A DNA stretch of 64,000 nt from JAUWKC01 sp035529895 (GTDB lineage: Bacteria; Planctomycetota; Phycisphaerae; Sedimentisphaerales; Anaerobacaceae), in assembly GCA_035529895.1 (NCBI GenBank), contig DATKVV010000024.1, positions 1-64,000 on the forward strand, written 5' to 3'. Below are positions 1 through 9,058 of this stretch, one piece after another. Numbering within the stretch: the first letter of the stretch is position 1; each line of letters starts with the position of its first letter. A program made the translations under genes and the position numbers. Under the pieces are notes generated by a model that saw nothing but the letters and a program-made list of their open reading frames with translations, ran no database searches and had not been told where the DNA came from.

Positions 1-128
1 TTTTTAGAGATTAGGGCGTTTCGATTCGGCGTCAACTGCGGAATGGAGGTTAATTATGTTCGGAGGCCAGATCCCTTCGCTTCGTGCGCCCGTTCGACCG
101 GGCTCAGGGCAGGCTCTGCGGCGGACTC

Positions 129-582
129 CGGTCGGGATGACGGGGGGCGCTGGGCTCGGTCGGGATGACACGGGGGCGGAAAAGCAGGTTGAAGGTTAAT
201 CCGCCGCAGGCGGATAAAAGTGTAAAGTGTAAAAGTAAGGTGGAACAGGGATGATGGTGGGCTGAAGCCCACCCTACGAGGAGGAAGCGACGCGGGGCGT
301 CGCGGTTTTTTTTAATAGGTCCCTCCACTCGCTTCGCTCGGTCGGGATGACGGGAGGCGGGAAAGGAAGTTAAAAAGTTAATCCGCCACAGGCGGATTAA
401 AGTGGAAAGTGTAAAGGTGCGGAATCCGCCTGAGGCGGACAAGTCCGGCGGGGGGAATGTTTTTTTTGATAGACCCCTCGGCTGGGCTCGGGGTGACAGT
501 TGGGGTGCGCTCGGTCGGGATGACGGGGAGAGGCTGGGCTCGGTCGGGATGACGATGGGTGGTGGACTTCGGTCGGGATGAC
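129..582. repeat. Dispersed intergenic repeat, core CGGTCGGGATGAC, six copies
   Basis: Identical 13-base cores lie at 129-141, 157-169, 339-351, 512-524, 541-553 and 570-582. The copy at 339 has the longer upstream flank ctccactcgcttcgct, and degenerate relatives lie near 487-497 and 605-630. Read on the minus strand the core is GTCATCCCGACCG. This resembles the family of short intergenic elements scattered through many bacterial genomes (established in general terms; the exact family is not identified here). The clustering suggests local amplification. Confidence 0.75.
201..439. repeat. Three small TCCGCC-nnn-GGCGGA hairpins
   Basis: Near-identical 15-base hairpins with six-base arms occur at 201-215, 382-396 and 425-439. 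The first two are also followed by similar sequence (aaagtg..aaagtgtaaa), so a longer unit has been duplicated. A related copy lies at 16439-16452, just before the outer-membrane barrel gene. They have no U-tract and are probably repeat-family debris rather than terminators. Confidence 0.6.
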
Positions 583-1007
583 AATGGCGGGAGGGTTGAG
601 ATTGCCACGGCCTTCGGCCTCGCAATGACAGAAAGGGGGAGGGGAGGAGGGGACATGAAAAGTCAAAGAGGAAAGAACAGGCGGCTGTACCCGGCTTTCT
701 GCGTTTTCTATGGTTTTGCGGTTTTTTTCCTTATTTTACCTGGTTTTGCCAATCATTAGAGCAGCATACCTTTTCGTGCTGTGTGTTCCGATAAGTTTCG
801 TATGGACGCTTTCCCCAGGATTATACCGACGTGTTCTCCAGGCTCTAAAGTAGGTTTTTCGGTCATAAGCCATCCAATTCCGGGTGGAATCCCGAGAACC
901 GCCTCCGGCTGTTAAAGTGGTTCTTTCATTATGACGAAAGACGTGATGGCGGACTCGTTGAACGGCAATGGGGGCCACATTAACATTCATAAGTGAGGAG
1001 ACAGAAA

Positions 1008-3680
1008 ATGGTGATGAAAATGCAAAAGAGGCGGATTGTCGGATGTTTGCTTGGCGCACATTTGATTTTCATGCTGCTGGTCTCAGGATGCGCTGACATG
1101 TACGGTCAGGTTCTGGGGCCGGGAAGCGACCGCATCGAGATTTCGGAAGCTCATTCGGAATTTTCCGCACTGGCCAACGACTCGGACCTGCCGATTGCGT
1201 ATGTGAGTGAAGGTAAAATCGGCGTTTCCAAAGTTGAAGCGGCGCTGGAGGCAGCCGATGCAGGTGATTTGCAGGCCCGTGCGGAACTGAATAAGCAGCT
1301 GGCCGATTTCAGCGCCCAGCGCGTGGAGATGGAAGCGCAGGCCAACAAGAAGCTTTCTGAAGCCGAGGCCCTTCGTGAAAAGTACAACAAGGAATACAGC
1401 AAGGCTATGGCACAAATCAGAGCAAGAGAAGCGGAGCTTGAGGCTCTGATCGGCCGGAAAGGCACAATCGTAGCGTCATTAACCAAAGAAGGCGAGAGCA
1501 AATGCAACGATATTATCGCTGACGCACGGGAAAAGTTCGAGCGGGAAACGGCGCGTATTGAACAGCTCAAAGAGATTCGCAACGCGATTGAAGTGGAAAG
1601 CAATGCCAAGATTCTCGAGATGACGGAAGCGTCGAAAGCGACTCGGGAACGGGCCGACGCCACCGTATTGGAACTTGAGGCGCAGGCTCGCACGGTTCAA
1701 CTGCAGACTCAGGCCGGTGTAAGCGAACTTCAGGAACAAATCAAATCGGCTACTGTTCGGACGAAATCGGAAGCCGACAGACTGAAGGTCTGCCGGGAAA
1801 CAATCCTGAAGGATTCGGCGGCTCGGGTAAAAGAGATTCGTGCCAAAGCCGGTACTATCGAGGCGAATCTTGCGAATGGAGAGTATCAGTTAAAGCTGAC
1901 GGAAGCGGCGTTTGTGAAGGCTGAAGCGCAGGCGAAAGCGCAGGAGAAATCCGCCAATGCGCCTACTCGCCTGGAAAAGGCCATTGCTGAGATAGACCGT
2001 CTGCGCGGGGACGCTCATTATCATGGGGAGACCGCAACGGCGGGCTACGAATCGCAGATGGCCGAGATTGAAGCCAAACTCGACGATGAGCTCAATGAAG
2101 TCAAGAAGCTGCGAGTCAGCTCGGACAGGGCCGAGCAGGTTGCCCGCGCCGAATTCGTGAAGGCGGAAGCCGGCGCCCGCGCCGAGGCCGCACGTCAGAC
2201 CGCGCTTCATGCGGAAGCTGTAGCCGAAGCGCAGAAGCTTGCGATTATCGCGGAAGCCGAAGCGGAAGCGGCGAGAATCAAACAGGAAGTTCTGGCAGAG
2301 ATTGCTTCCAAGAAGGCGGCCCATAAGGTGGAAATGGACAAGAACACCACTGCCGTACCACAGCAGACAGAAGAACTGCACAAGGTGCCGGATGTTCCTC
2401 AGGTGGAGGCTGTCGCAGCCAGGATAGAACCGAACCACATCGCAGAGTATCGGACAAGCTTTGCGGAGGTTATGAGAATCAGGGCGCAAGCCGACGCGTG
2501 GGAAATGGTTGCAAATGCGACATTCGCCGAAGCGGAAGCAAATACCCTTGCGGTAAAGACACAGCAAGATGCGATTGTATCGGAACAGCTGGCGATTGCC
2601 GATGCGCTTGAAGCGCAGGCTCGCGCACGGTTCAGCGAGATTGAGACCAAGACCGAAAAGGAGATGGACGTCGTGGAATCAAAATACCGCCAGCAGGTTG
2701 TTCAGGCTGAATCGTTCCGCAAGGAAAAAGAAGCTGAGGCCCTGGATTACCGGAGTCAGGCGAACGCGCTGGAGCAGATAACAAACGCACGCGCGGAACA
2801 ACTTCTTGCGGAAGCAGAAGCCGTGATCAAGAGCGGCGACAATGATGTTAAAGAATTAAACGTCAAACTTTGGGCGGTACGACAGCGGGGCGAGGCCCAG
2901 TATTCGAAACTGATGACAGAAGGCCAAAGTGTGACTAATTCGCAGGAAGCGCTGGCACTGCAGATTGACGCGCAGGTTGATTCGGCGCGGAGATATCTTG
3001 ATGCGGAACTGTCGAAGGTTGACAATTCAGTTCAATCGGCGGAAAGAATCGCACAAGCCGATTACCAGCAGGCATTGACTCAGGCGACGGTTCTGCAGCA
3101 AAAAACGGACGCGGAAGTCAGCCGGATTAACGCACAATTTGCAATGGAACACGCGATAATGAAGGCGCAGACAGAGCGTGACAAAGAACTGGCACTAAGC
3201 CAGAGCCTGCGTGGCGAAGCCGCCTGTGACCGAATGATAGCAGACGCAAGCGCAACCAAGACGTGCGGAAATGCCAGCATTGACGCCAAGAATGCGACTG
3301 CGCAAGCGGACATGAATATTATTCTGGCGGCCAACTCTGCAAAACGTGATTCGGCACAGGTCTATCTTGATGCAGTAAAGGCCAGGTTCAGCGCGCGGAT
3401 ACAGCAAGTCGAGGCCGAACGTACAATCGAAAAGGCGGATGAGCAAAATGTGATCGCCATAAAACGCACCGATTTAGCCAGTGCACTGGCCCAGGCGATC
3501 GCGGCCCGTGAAGAGTCCAATCAAAAACTGGCTGAACTGCGGAAAAGACAGGCAGAGCTTCAGACTGCTTCTATGGTAAACTGGTCTGCCAAACTTGCCA
3601 TGTTCAAGAATGGCAGCACGGAGTTCAAAGCGGCTGAAATAATGGACATTCCTTCCACGCAGCTTGCCGAAGCCAGATAA
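1008..3680 (+). CDS. Very long coiled-coil outer-membrane-type lipoprotein (890 aa)
   Basis: The start at 1008 is chosen because GAGGAG lies seven bases upstream; a GTG at 993 is in frame but has no comparable site. The N-terminus is a lipoprotein signal peptide: a basic stretch, a hydrophobic core, then the lipobox V-S-G-C with the lipidated Cys at residue 28. Almost all the rest is Ala/Glu/Lys/Gln-rich helix of coiled-coil character without a recognisable enzyme domain; only the region around residues 445-480 contains prolines and could be a hinge. Similarly composed but unrelated proteins bridge the periplasm or act as cell-wall spacers, so a structural envelope role is an inference. A strong terminator follows directly, making it a probable single-gene unit. 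Possible alternatives are a SMC-like or tolerance-type filament protein. Confidence 0.85.
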   Translation: MVMKMQKRRIVGCLLGAHLIFMLLVSGCADMYGQVLGPGSDRIEISEAHSEFSALANDSDLPIAYVSEGKIGVSKVEAALEAADAGDLQARAELNKQLADFSAQRVEMEAQANKKLSEAEALREKYNKEYSKAMAQIRAREAELEALIGRKGTIVASLTKEGESKCNDIIADAREKFERETARIEQLKEIRNAIEVESNAKILEMTEASKATRERADATVLELEAQARTVQLQTQAGVSELQEQIKSATVRTKSEADRLKVCRETILKDSAARVKEIRAKAGTIEANLANGEYQLKLTEAAFVKAEAQAKAQEKSANAPTRLEKAIAEIDRLRGDAHYHGETATAGYESQMAEIEAKLDDELNEVKKLRVSSDRAEQVARAEFVKAEAGARAEAARQTALHAEAVAEAQKLAIIAEAEAEAARIKQEVLAEIASKKAAHKVEMDKNTTAVPQQTEELHKVPDVPQVEAVAARIEPNHIAEYRTSFAEVMRIRAQADAWEMVANATFAEAEANTLAVKTQQDAIVSEQLAIADALEAQARARFSEIETKTEKEMDVVESKYRQQVVQAESFRKEKEAEALDYRSQANALEQITNARAEQLLAEAEAVIKSGDNDVKELNVKLWAVRQRGEAQYSKLMTEGQSVTNSQEALALQIDAQVDSARRYLDAELSKVDNSVQSAERIAQADYQQALTQATVLQQKTDAEVSRINAQFAMEHAIMKAQTERDKELALSQSLRGEAACDRMIADASATKTCGNASIDAKNATAQADMNIILAANSAKRDSAQVYLDAVKARFSARIQQVEAERTIEKADEQNVIAIKRTDLASALAQAIAAREESNQKLAELRKRQAELQTASMVNWSAKLAMFKNGSTEFKAAEIMDIPSTQLAEAR

Positions 3681-3705
3681 TTTCAGGAAGAACCGCAACA
3701 ACGAG

Positions 3706-3742
3706 GCAGGACGGATGAACTGGATCCGTCCTGCTTTTTTTT
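3706..3742 (+). terminator. Rho-independent terminator after the coiled-coil lipoprotein gene
   Basis: A perfect 11-bp stem (GCAGGACGGAT at 3706-3716 pairing with ATCCGTCCTGC at 3724-3734), a seven-base loop and a run of eight T at 3735-3742, 25 bases after the stop codon. Confidence 0.95.
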
Positions 3743-3987
3743 GGGGTTCTTCCGAGGACAATCAAAGGCGTCAGGTAGAGGGGGTAGGAGCAAGACGAAG
3801 CGACGGAAAATAGTTGGGATATGGAGAGGGATTTGATAGCTTATGGCAACCGGAAGGAGCAGCCGGGTTGTCAGGGCGTGTATCCGGGAAGTTTCAGAGC
3901 AATGTTATGGCAAAGAGCTGTACCAATATCAACAGAAGACCGACTCACAGGGAAATCTCGGTTAAAGGACAATTGGAGGCGCCGGCG

Positions 3988-4755
3988 ATGGGCGTTCGAG
4001 TGTTCATTTTATGTCTCGGTATTTGTTTTGCAGCTTCCTGCGATTCATCGAGGGATATGGCAAGGGGGCCGGAAGCGGATTTTGGCCGGCAAATAGAGGA
4101 GCAAGACAAGAAGCAGCCGAAGAAGGATATGCAGCCGGTGAAGCGGGAAGAGCCGCAAATCATTGAAAACATGGCGGCGGGCGAAGTCAGTCTGTTTGAC
4201 GGCAAGGATCTGGGGCAATGGAAGATTACGGATTTCGGCGACGCGGGGAGGGTCTATGTCAGGGATGAAAGCATTATGCTGGAGACCGGCAACAGCCTGA
4301 CCGGCGTGACCTGGGGCGGTGCGGTGCTCCGTACGAATTATGAAATCAATCTTGACGCGATGCGGGTGGATGGAGACGACTTTTTCTGCGGCTTGACGTT
4401 TCCGGTGGGCGATTCCTGCGTAACGTTCATAGTAGGGGGCTGGGGCGGTTCGGTGTGCGGTATTTCGAGCATCGATTACTATGATGCCTCCGATAATGAG
4501 ACCACGGAAAAGGCATATTTTGACAACAAGCGCTGGTATCACATCCGGGTGCGTGTCAGCGGGGGTAAAATTCAGTGCTGGATCGACGACAGGCAGTATG
4601 TCGACCTGGAAACGAGGGGCAAAAAGCTCGACGTCCGCATCGAAGTCGAAGACTCCAAACCTCTGGGCATCGCTTGCTGGCGGACGGCGGCGGCGGTAAA
4701 GAACATCCGGCTGACCAAACTGCCTGAGACTCCCATCAGCCTGAGCGGGAGCTAA
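3988..4755 (+). CDS. DUF1080/LamG-like domain lipoprotein
   Basis: The start at 3988 has GGAGG eight bases upstream and gives a good lipoprotein signal peptide ending F-A-A-S-C (Cys near residue 16). A longer in-frame opening from 3814 has no such features. After a charged Lys/Glu/Gln linker, residues about 70-250 form one beta-sandwich domain beginning 'SLFDGKDLGQWK', the usual opening of DUF1080 (3-keto-disaccharide hydrolase/LamG-like fold), and containing 'WYHIRVRVSGGKIQCWID', typical of that family. DUF1080 proteins are abundant in planctomycetes and act on or bind sugars. The exact substrate cannot be read from the sequence. No partner gene is adjacent. Confidence 0.8.
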   Translation: MGVRVFILCLGICFAASCDSSRDMARGPEADFGRQIEEQDKKQPKKDMQPVKREEPQIIENMAAGEVSLFDGKDLGQWKITDFGDAGRVYVRDESIMLETGNSLTGVTWGGAVLRTNYEINLDAMRVDGDDFFCGLTFPVGDSCVTFIVGGWGGSVCGISSIDYYDASDNETTEKAYFDNKRWYHIRVRVSGGKIQCWIDDRQYVDLETRGKKLDVRIEVEDSKPLGIACWRTAAAVKNIRLTKLPETPISLSGS

Positions 4756-4932
4756 GGTTGCAGAAAGCGGGCGGAGGGGGGATTGAGATTTTAAGGGTGG
4801 TTCGTCCTGTGCAGTAGGTCTGTCAGGTAGGATGGATTGATGAATGATTAATGGCTGAGATGATGAATACGGGGATATCGGACGCTGGAGGAAGCTGGTT
4901 GAATCGGGTGGGGATGAGGGAGAGGGTTCGGA

Positions 4933-5040
4933 TTAGGACCTGCGTTTTCGACCTCGGCCGCGTATGACCAGAAAGACTACGATAGCGGTGATAATAACAA
5001 TCACCAGCACTTCACCCTGACCAAACAGTACGGCGAGCAT
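4933..5040 (-). CDS. Possible small membrane protein (35 aa)
   Basis: A minus-strand frame from an ATG at 5040 encodes a short protein with one hydrophobic segment (roughly residues 10-26, 'EVLVIVIITAIVVFLVI') followed by a basic tail 'RGRGRKRRS'. The pattern of small amphipathic start, one membrane helix and Arg-rich tail looks designed and is faintly like the TatA N-terminus (G-x-x-E-V/L-L-V-I), but the TatA amphipathic helix is missing. A GGGAG lies eleven bases upstream, which is rather far. A longer version from 5181 adds 47 unremarkable residues. Confidence 0.3.
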   Translation of the reverse strand: MLAVLFGQGEVLVIVIITAIVVFLVIRGRGRKRRS

Positions 5041-5532
5041 TGTAAGTCGGACTCCCGAGTTACGCGGCCCGAACCGGGCCGGTTCTGTTTCCTGCACGGC
5101 CTTTTTGGTGAGACTTCTGCATATCTGCTGGAAGGCACCAAAATACGGCGTCAGCTTAGTTGGGGAATTGCTTTTTGTCAAGGGTCGTTTTTTCGTGGTT
5201 TGGGGGGATAAAAAAAGGAAAAATCTAAATTAAAACAGCAAAGCCGCGGTTGAAGAACTCCGATAAAAATCTGGTAACAATAACCTCGGTCGGCAGCCGG
5301 AGATAAGGCGCTATCGGGAACAAAAAAAATGGCGGGTTTGAGCGCTTAGGGCGATTTGAGGGGGTGGCGTTATTTTTTATATTTTATTTGTAGGGTTTTT
5401 CAAGCTTGTGAGGGGTCGTTAGCGCAGGGCTGCCTTATGGGACTTTGTTTGTGAAAGATACGGCAGGTTCCGATAAGGGCGCCGCGCCGTATTTTTTGCC
5501 GGGACGAGGCGACGGTTTTGAGATTGGAGAGC
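5041..5532. other. Intergenic region, AT-rich, no gene recognised
   Basis: About 490 bases between the possible small membrane protein and the chaperone module. It includes an AT-rich stretch (about 5365-5400) that could contain promoter sequence, but no clean -35/-10 pair is visible. No RNA family was recognised. Confidence 0.5.
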
Positions 5533-7461
5533 ATGTACAAGAGAAGCGCTATTGTAGGTTTGATATTATTCGCTGTCGGCGCCGGTGCGTTTGGCTGGGT
5601 AACTGTTCAGGAAAGGAACGAAAGGCGGCAGCAGGAGCAGAAGCGTGAAAGCCGCAAAGCGGACCTAAACAAGCTGGACGAAGCGTTCGGCGACAAACTT
5701 GACAAGCGATACTTCGACGGAATTTCGCTGGAGGAGAAGAGCCAGCAGGATTTAGACAGGTACAGAAGGAGGGCGGAAAAAAGAGAGCTGATTCTTTCGG
5801 TCTCTGGCCCGCTTGCGCTGACGGGGGGCGCGATTTTAGGCTGGTCGCTGCTGTTGGGGACGGCGCGGCTGCTTATGGCGGGCTGCAAACGGATGGCAGG
5901 GCTTTGCGGTGCAGTCCTGGGAGGCCTCAAGAGCAAAACAACAAAGCAGAGCCAAGCCGGTGAAAAGGGTAAGGCAAAACGGCGAGCAAAGGCCGAGGAG
6001 GAAGAAGAAACTGAGGCGGAGGAGACAGCAGAGCCAGAAGCTGAAAAGACGGCCCAGGCAAAGAAAGAGGCAAAAGCAAAGGCGGCAAAAAAGGCGAGGG
6101 CGGCGGCGAAAGCCAAGGCCGAGGCGAGAAGAAGAGCAAAGGCCAAGGCTGAAAAGCAAGCAGAGGCGGAGGCGGCAAAGAAGGCAAGGGCCGAGGCCAA
6201 AGCGAAGGCCAAGGCCGAAAAGAGGGAGCTGGCTGCAGCGAGCAAAAGGTCGAAAGCCGAAGCGAAGGCTCAGAAGCGAGCCGAGGTCGAGGCCGCAAGG
6301 AAGGTAAGAGCCGAGGCCAAAGCGAAGGCCAAGGCCGAAAAAAGGGCGCTGGCTGTAGCGAAGAAAAAAGCGAAAGCCGAAGCGAAGGCAAGGGCCAGGG
6401 CGGAAAGGATAGCGAGAGGCGAAGCTGCCGAGAAGGCGAGAATGGAAGAGCAAGAAAGGCTGAGGGTGGAGGCGGAAGCGAAAGCAAGGGCCGCAAAGGA
6501 GGAGCAAGTTAGGGCTGCGGCCAAGGCAATAGAAAACCAGAACCGTTCGGGGCAGCAAAGAGACGGGGATTATGAGCAAGGCAAGATTATGAAATATTCG
6601 AAGGTGCTCAAGAAGTCGGGTTGGCAGAATGCGGAAGGGGGCGCCGGAAGCGAAGGCGAGCAAGTCGGGGTCGAAGAAGGCGATGTTGGGAAAGGCGGCT
6701 GCGAGTCAGAAGAGTCAGTGGGGACTGGCGTGATGAGCGGCAAAACGGACGCATCGGCTTCGGGAGAGGAGAGAATGGCGGTGCTGCTTGCCGATGCGGA
6801 CTCGGTTGAGGTTGAAGAGCCATTGAAGGTTGACCTTGGGGATTTATGCTCGCGTGGGGGTGCAGCGAGTTCCGACGAAAACTCAGGACGGCTGGAAGAG
6901 ACGCTGAAAGCTCAGGGTGAGAATCTGGAAAAGCAGTTTGAGGAATTCCGTCAGATGACGCAAAGCGTTCAGCAAGCCGCGATTGAACATTCAAAGCCGG
7001 TGGAAGCGAGCATCAAAGAGCTGGCGCAGCAGGTTTCAGCCATCAGGGAATACGCAGCCCACCAGCAGGAAAGGGTGAAAAAACTGCAGGATGGCTATGA
7101 CTGGAACATAATCAGGAATTTCTGCCTCAGGCTTATACGATGTATTGACAACCTTGAAAACCGCATAGAGAAGCTGTCGAGGGAGAATATTGATACGACG
7201 AGCCTCGAAGAAATAAAGGATGAACTTGTGTTTGCGCTGGAGTCTAACGGGGTGGAGCAATTCAAGCCGGAGATAAACAGCGATTATCGCGGGCAGGAAA
7301 AGAGCGTGGAAGCTGTTAAAGACAAAGAAGAGTGCAGCGACGCGACACTGGCGGGGAAAATAGCGAAGGTCGTCAGACCAGGTTATCATTATCTTATTGA
7401 TGAAGAGAATGTGAAGGTTGTTCGGCCGGCACAAGTGAAGCTGTTTGGTCAGGTTGGTTAG
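5533..7461 (+). CDS. Membrane-anchored GrpE-like protein with long Ala/Lys/Glu helix
   Basis: 642 residues from the ATG at 5533 (GGAG only three bases before it; a TTG at 5518 is the alternative). Two membrane segments (about 5-25 and 86-117) enclose a short periplasmic loop, which leaves the long C-terminal part in the cytoplasm. Residues about 138-340 are an Ala/Lys/Glu/Arg-rich helix built partly from an exact 120-bp duplication. After an acidic linker comes a coiled coil (about 450-520) and then a GrpE-like region. This has 'RNFCLRLIRCIDNLEN', matching the GrpE helix that reads L-P-V-x-D-S-L-x-R-A, then 'GVEQFKP', and finally 'GKIAKVVRPGYHYL' with 'VVRPAQVKL', matching the GrpE beta domain (G-x-V-x-x-x-x-x-x-G-Y and R-x-A-x-V-x-V). 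GrpE is the ADP/ATP exchange factor of DnaK. The next gene, 46 bases on, encodes an Hsp70, so this is inferred to be its dedicated, membrane-tethered exchange factor. It is far longer than the usual GrpE of about 200 residues. Confidence 0.85.
   Translation: MYKRSAIVGLILFAVGAGAFGWVTVQERNERRQQEQKRESRKADLNKLDEAFGDKLDKRYFDGISLEEKSQQDLDRYRRRAEKRELILSVSGPLALTGGAILGWSLLLGTARLLMAGCKRMAGLCGAVLGGLKSKTTKQSQAGEKGKAKRRAKAEEEEETEAEETAEPEAEKTAQAKKEAKAKAAKKARAAAKAKAEARRRAKAKAEKQAEAEAAKKARAEAKAKAKAEKRELAAASKRSKAEAKAQKRAEVEAARKVRAEAKAKAKAEKRALAVAKKKAKAEAKARARAERIARGEAAEKARMEEQERLRVEAEAKARAAKEEQVRAAAKAIENQNRSGQQRDGDYEQGKIMKYSKVLKKSGWQNAEGGAGSEGEQVGVEEGDVGKGGCESEESVGTGVMSGKTDASASGEERMAVLLADADSVEVEEPLKVDLGDLCSRGGAASSDENSGRLEETLKAQGENLEKQFEEFRQMTQSVQQAAIEHSKPVEASIKELAQQVSAIREYAAHQQERVKKLQDGYDWNIIRNFCLRLIRCIDNLENRIEKLSRENIDTTSLEEIKDELVFALESNGVEQFKPEINSDYRGQEKSVEAVKDKEECSDATLAGKIAKVVRPGYHYLIDEENVKVVRPAQVKLFGQVG
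6181..6420 (+). repeat. Two tandem 120-bp units inside the GrpE-like gene
   Basis: Lines 6181-6240 and 6301-6360 are nearly identical at exactly 120 bases distance (for example ccgaggccaaagcgaaggcc in both), encoding a 40-residue repeat around 'RAEAKAKAKAEKR'. It is a recent in-frame duplication that lengthens the charged helix. Further diverged copies lie upstream (6080-6180). Confidence 0.85.
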
Positions 7462-7507
7462 AGAGACCCGATTTTTTGCGGGTGTAAGATTAGACAGGGA
7501 GCATAAC

Positions 7508-9058
7508 ATGGCAAATATAGCAGGTATAGATCTTGGCACGACATTTTCGTCGTTGGCGATACTGAACGCGATAGGCAAGCCGGAGATAGTCGCCAACGCC
7601 GACGGTGAGAGGCTGACGCCCTCGGCGATTTACTTCGATGAAGAGAGCTCGCATACGATTCGCGTGGGTATCGAGGCGCTTAATTCGCGGTACGTAAATG
7701 CGGAGAGGTCCGTTCGATGGATAAAGCGGCACATGGGCGACAGCAGTTATCGCAAGAACGTCGACGGGAAGGACTGGACGCCTGAGGAGCTGTCCAGCCT
7801 GATTCTGAAGAAGCTGAAACAGGACGCCTCAGGGGAGCACGGCGAGATTCGGGACGCGGTTGTTTCGGTTCCGGCGCACTTCGACGAAATTCGGCGGAAA
7901 GCGACGATGGACGCGGGGACGATGGCGGGGCTAAACGTTATTGGAATCGTCAATGAGCCCGTCGCGGCGGCCCTGTACTACGCCACCACGCGGGAGGTTT
8001 GCGGAAAGGTTCTGGTATACGACCTTGGCGGAGGGACGTTCGACGTGACGATAATGGATGTAAAAGGGCATCAGATGGATATTATATGCTCGCAGGGCGA
8101 CCATGCGCTGGGTGGTATCGACTTCGACATAAAAGTACTGGAGATTCTGGAAAAGAGCTACCGAGACAAGTTCGGGGGGGAGCTGATTAATTCGAACGAG
8201 GACAGAGCGAAATATGAGGATGAGGCGGAGGATATCAAAAAGACGCTGTCGAGGCGTCAGGCCGCCAAGAAGCTGCTGTACGGGCCGGCGGGGAACCTGA
8301 AGGTGGAAATTACGCGTGAGATGCTGGAGGAGGCGATTTCCTCGCTGATAGCCCGCACGGACATACTGATAGAGGTCGCGCTCGAAGAGGCGCGGCTGAA
8401 ACCATCGGACATTAACAAGGTACTGCTGGTAGGCGGCAGCACGCGAATTCCACTGGTGCAGAGGAACCTGGAGAAGATGTTCGGGTTCCCGCCCGAGAAC
8501 ACGGTTAACGTGGACGAATGTGTGGCGCTGGGGGCGGCTTTGCACGCGGGACTGACGATGCTGAGAGAGAAGCCGGAAGAAGTGCCGCCTGGGATTTCAA
8601 GCGGGCTGCGGGACGTTCAGCTTACGGACGTGTGCAATCACAGTTACGGGACGATTTGCGCGCCTATCGACAAGGAGACGGGCCGGCGTGTGGTTGAGAA
8701 TCGAATCATTTTGAAGAAGAACACGCCGCTGCCCTGCGAAAGCACACAGATGTTCTATACAATGTCGGAAGGACAAACCGAGGTGGAAGTAAATATAACA
8801 CAGGGGGAAGATACGGACGTCAAGTACGTCAACCGGATTGCGAAGCACAGGTTCAAGCTTCCGCCCGGTCGGGCGGCAAACTGCCCCATCAAGGTAACAT
8901 ACAGCTACGATATGAACCAAAGAATGCACTGCAAATTCGAGGACCTTGAGTCGGGCAGGGTGCTCGAGGTTGATTTCTGCCTGGACGACAAGGGGCAGAT
9001 GTCACAGAGCGATATAAAGCAAAAGACGGAGGAAATGGAGTCGGTAAAGGTTGAGTAG
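7508..9058 (+). CDS. Hsp70 (DnaK/HscC-like) without alpha-helical lid
   Basis: 516 residues; the start at 7508 is preceded by AGGGAG at six bases. The ATPase domain is complete: phosphate-1 motif 'GIDLGTTFS' (6-14), 'NEPVAAAL' (149-156), phosphate-2 motif 'DLGGGTFDV' (172-180), adenosine motif 'VGGSTRIP' (308-315) and 'GAALHAG' (342-348). A linker (about 369-380) leads to a beta-type substrate-binding domain that stops around residue 500. The alpha-helical lid and the EEVD tail found in DnaK (about 640 residues) are absent, as in HscC-like short Hsp70s. It binds and releases client polypeptides in an ATP cycle (family knowledge). Position between a GrpE-like and a TerB/J-like gene indicates a dedicated chaperone set, not the housekeeping DnaK. 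Confidence 0.95.
   Translation: MANIAGIDLGTTFSSLAILNAIGKPEIVANADGERLTPSAIYFDEESSHTIRVGIEALNSRYVNAERSVRWIKRHMGDSSYRKNVDGKDWTPEELSSLILKKLKQDASGEHGEIRDAVVSVPAHFDEIRRKATMDAGTMAGLNVIGIVNEPVAAALYYATTREVCGKVLVYDLGGGTFDVTIMDVKGHQMDIICSQGDHALGGIDFDIKVLEILEKSYRDKFGGELINSNEDRAKYEDEAEDIKKTLSRRQAAKKLLYGPAGNLKVEITREMLEEAISSLIARTDILIEVALEEARLKPSDINKVLLVGGSTRIPLVQRNLEKMFGFPPENTVNVDECVALGAALHAGLTMLREKPEEVPPGISSGLRDVQLTDVCNHSYGTICAPIDKETGRRVVENRIILKKNTPLPCESTQMFYTMSEGQTEVEVNITQGEDTDVKYVNRIAKHRFKLPPGRAANCPIKVTYSYDMNQRMHCKFEDLESGRVLEVDFCLDDKGQMSQSDIKQKTEEMESVKVE

Larger units (their letters stand above)
1..1007. other. Repeat-rich intergenic region, no convincing gene
   Basis: About 1 kb with no protein that looks real. 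Many open frames cross it, but they are low-complexity (Pro/Arg/Ser/His-rich) translations of short GC-rich repeats. The first 650 bases hold six copies of CGGTCGGGATGAC and three TCCGCC/GGCGGA hairpins, listed separately. From about 740 to 990 the sequence is of normal complexity, with no gene, promoter or RNA family that I recognise. The last bases carry the ribosome binding site of the downstream lipoprotein gene. Confidence 0.7.
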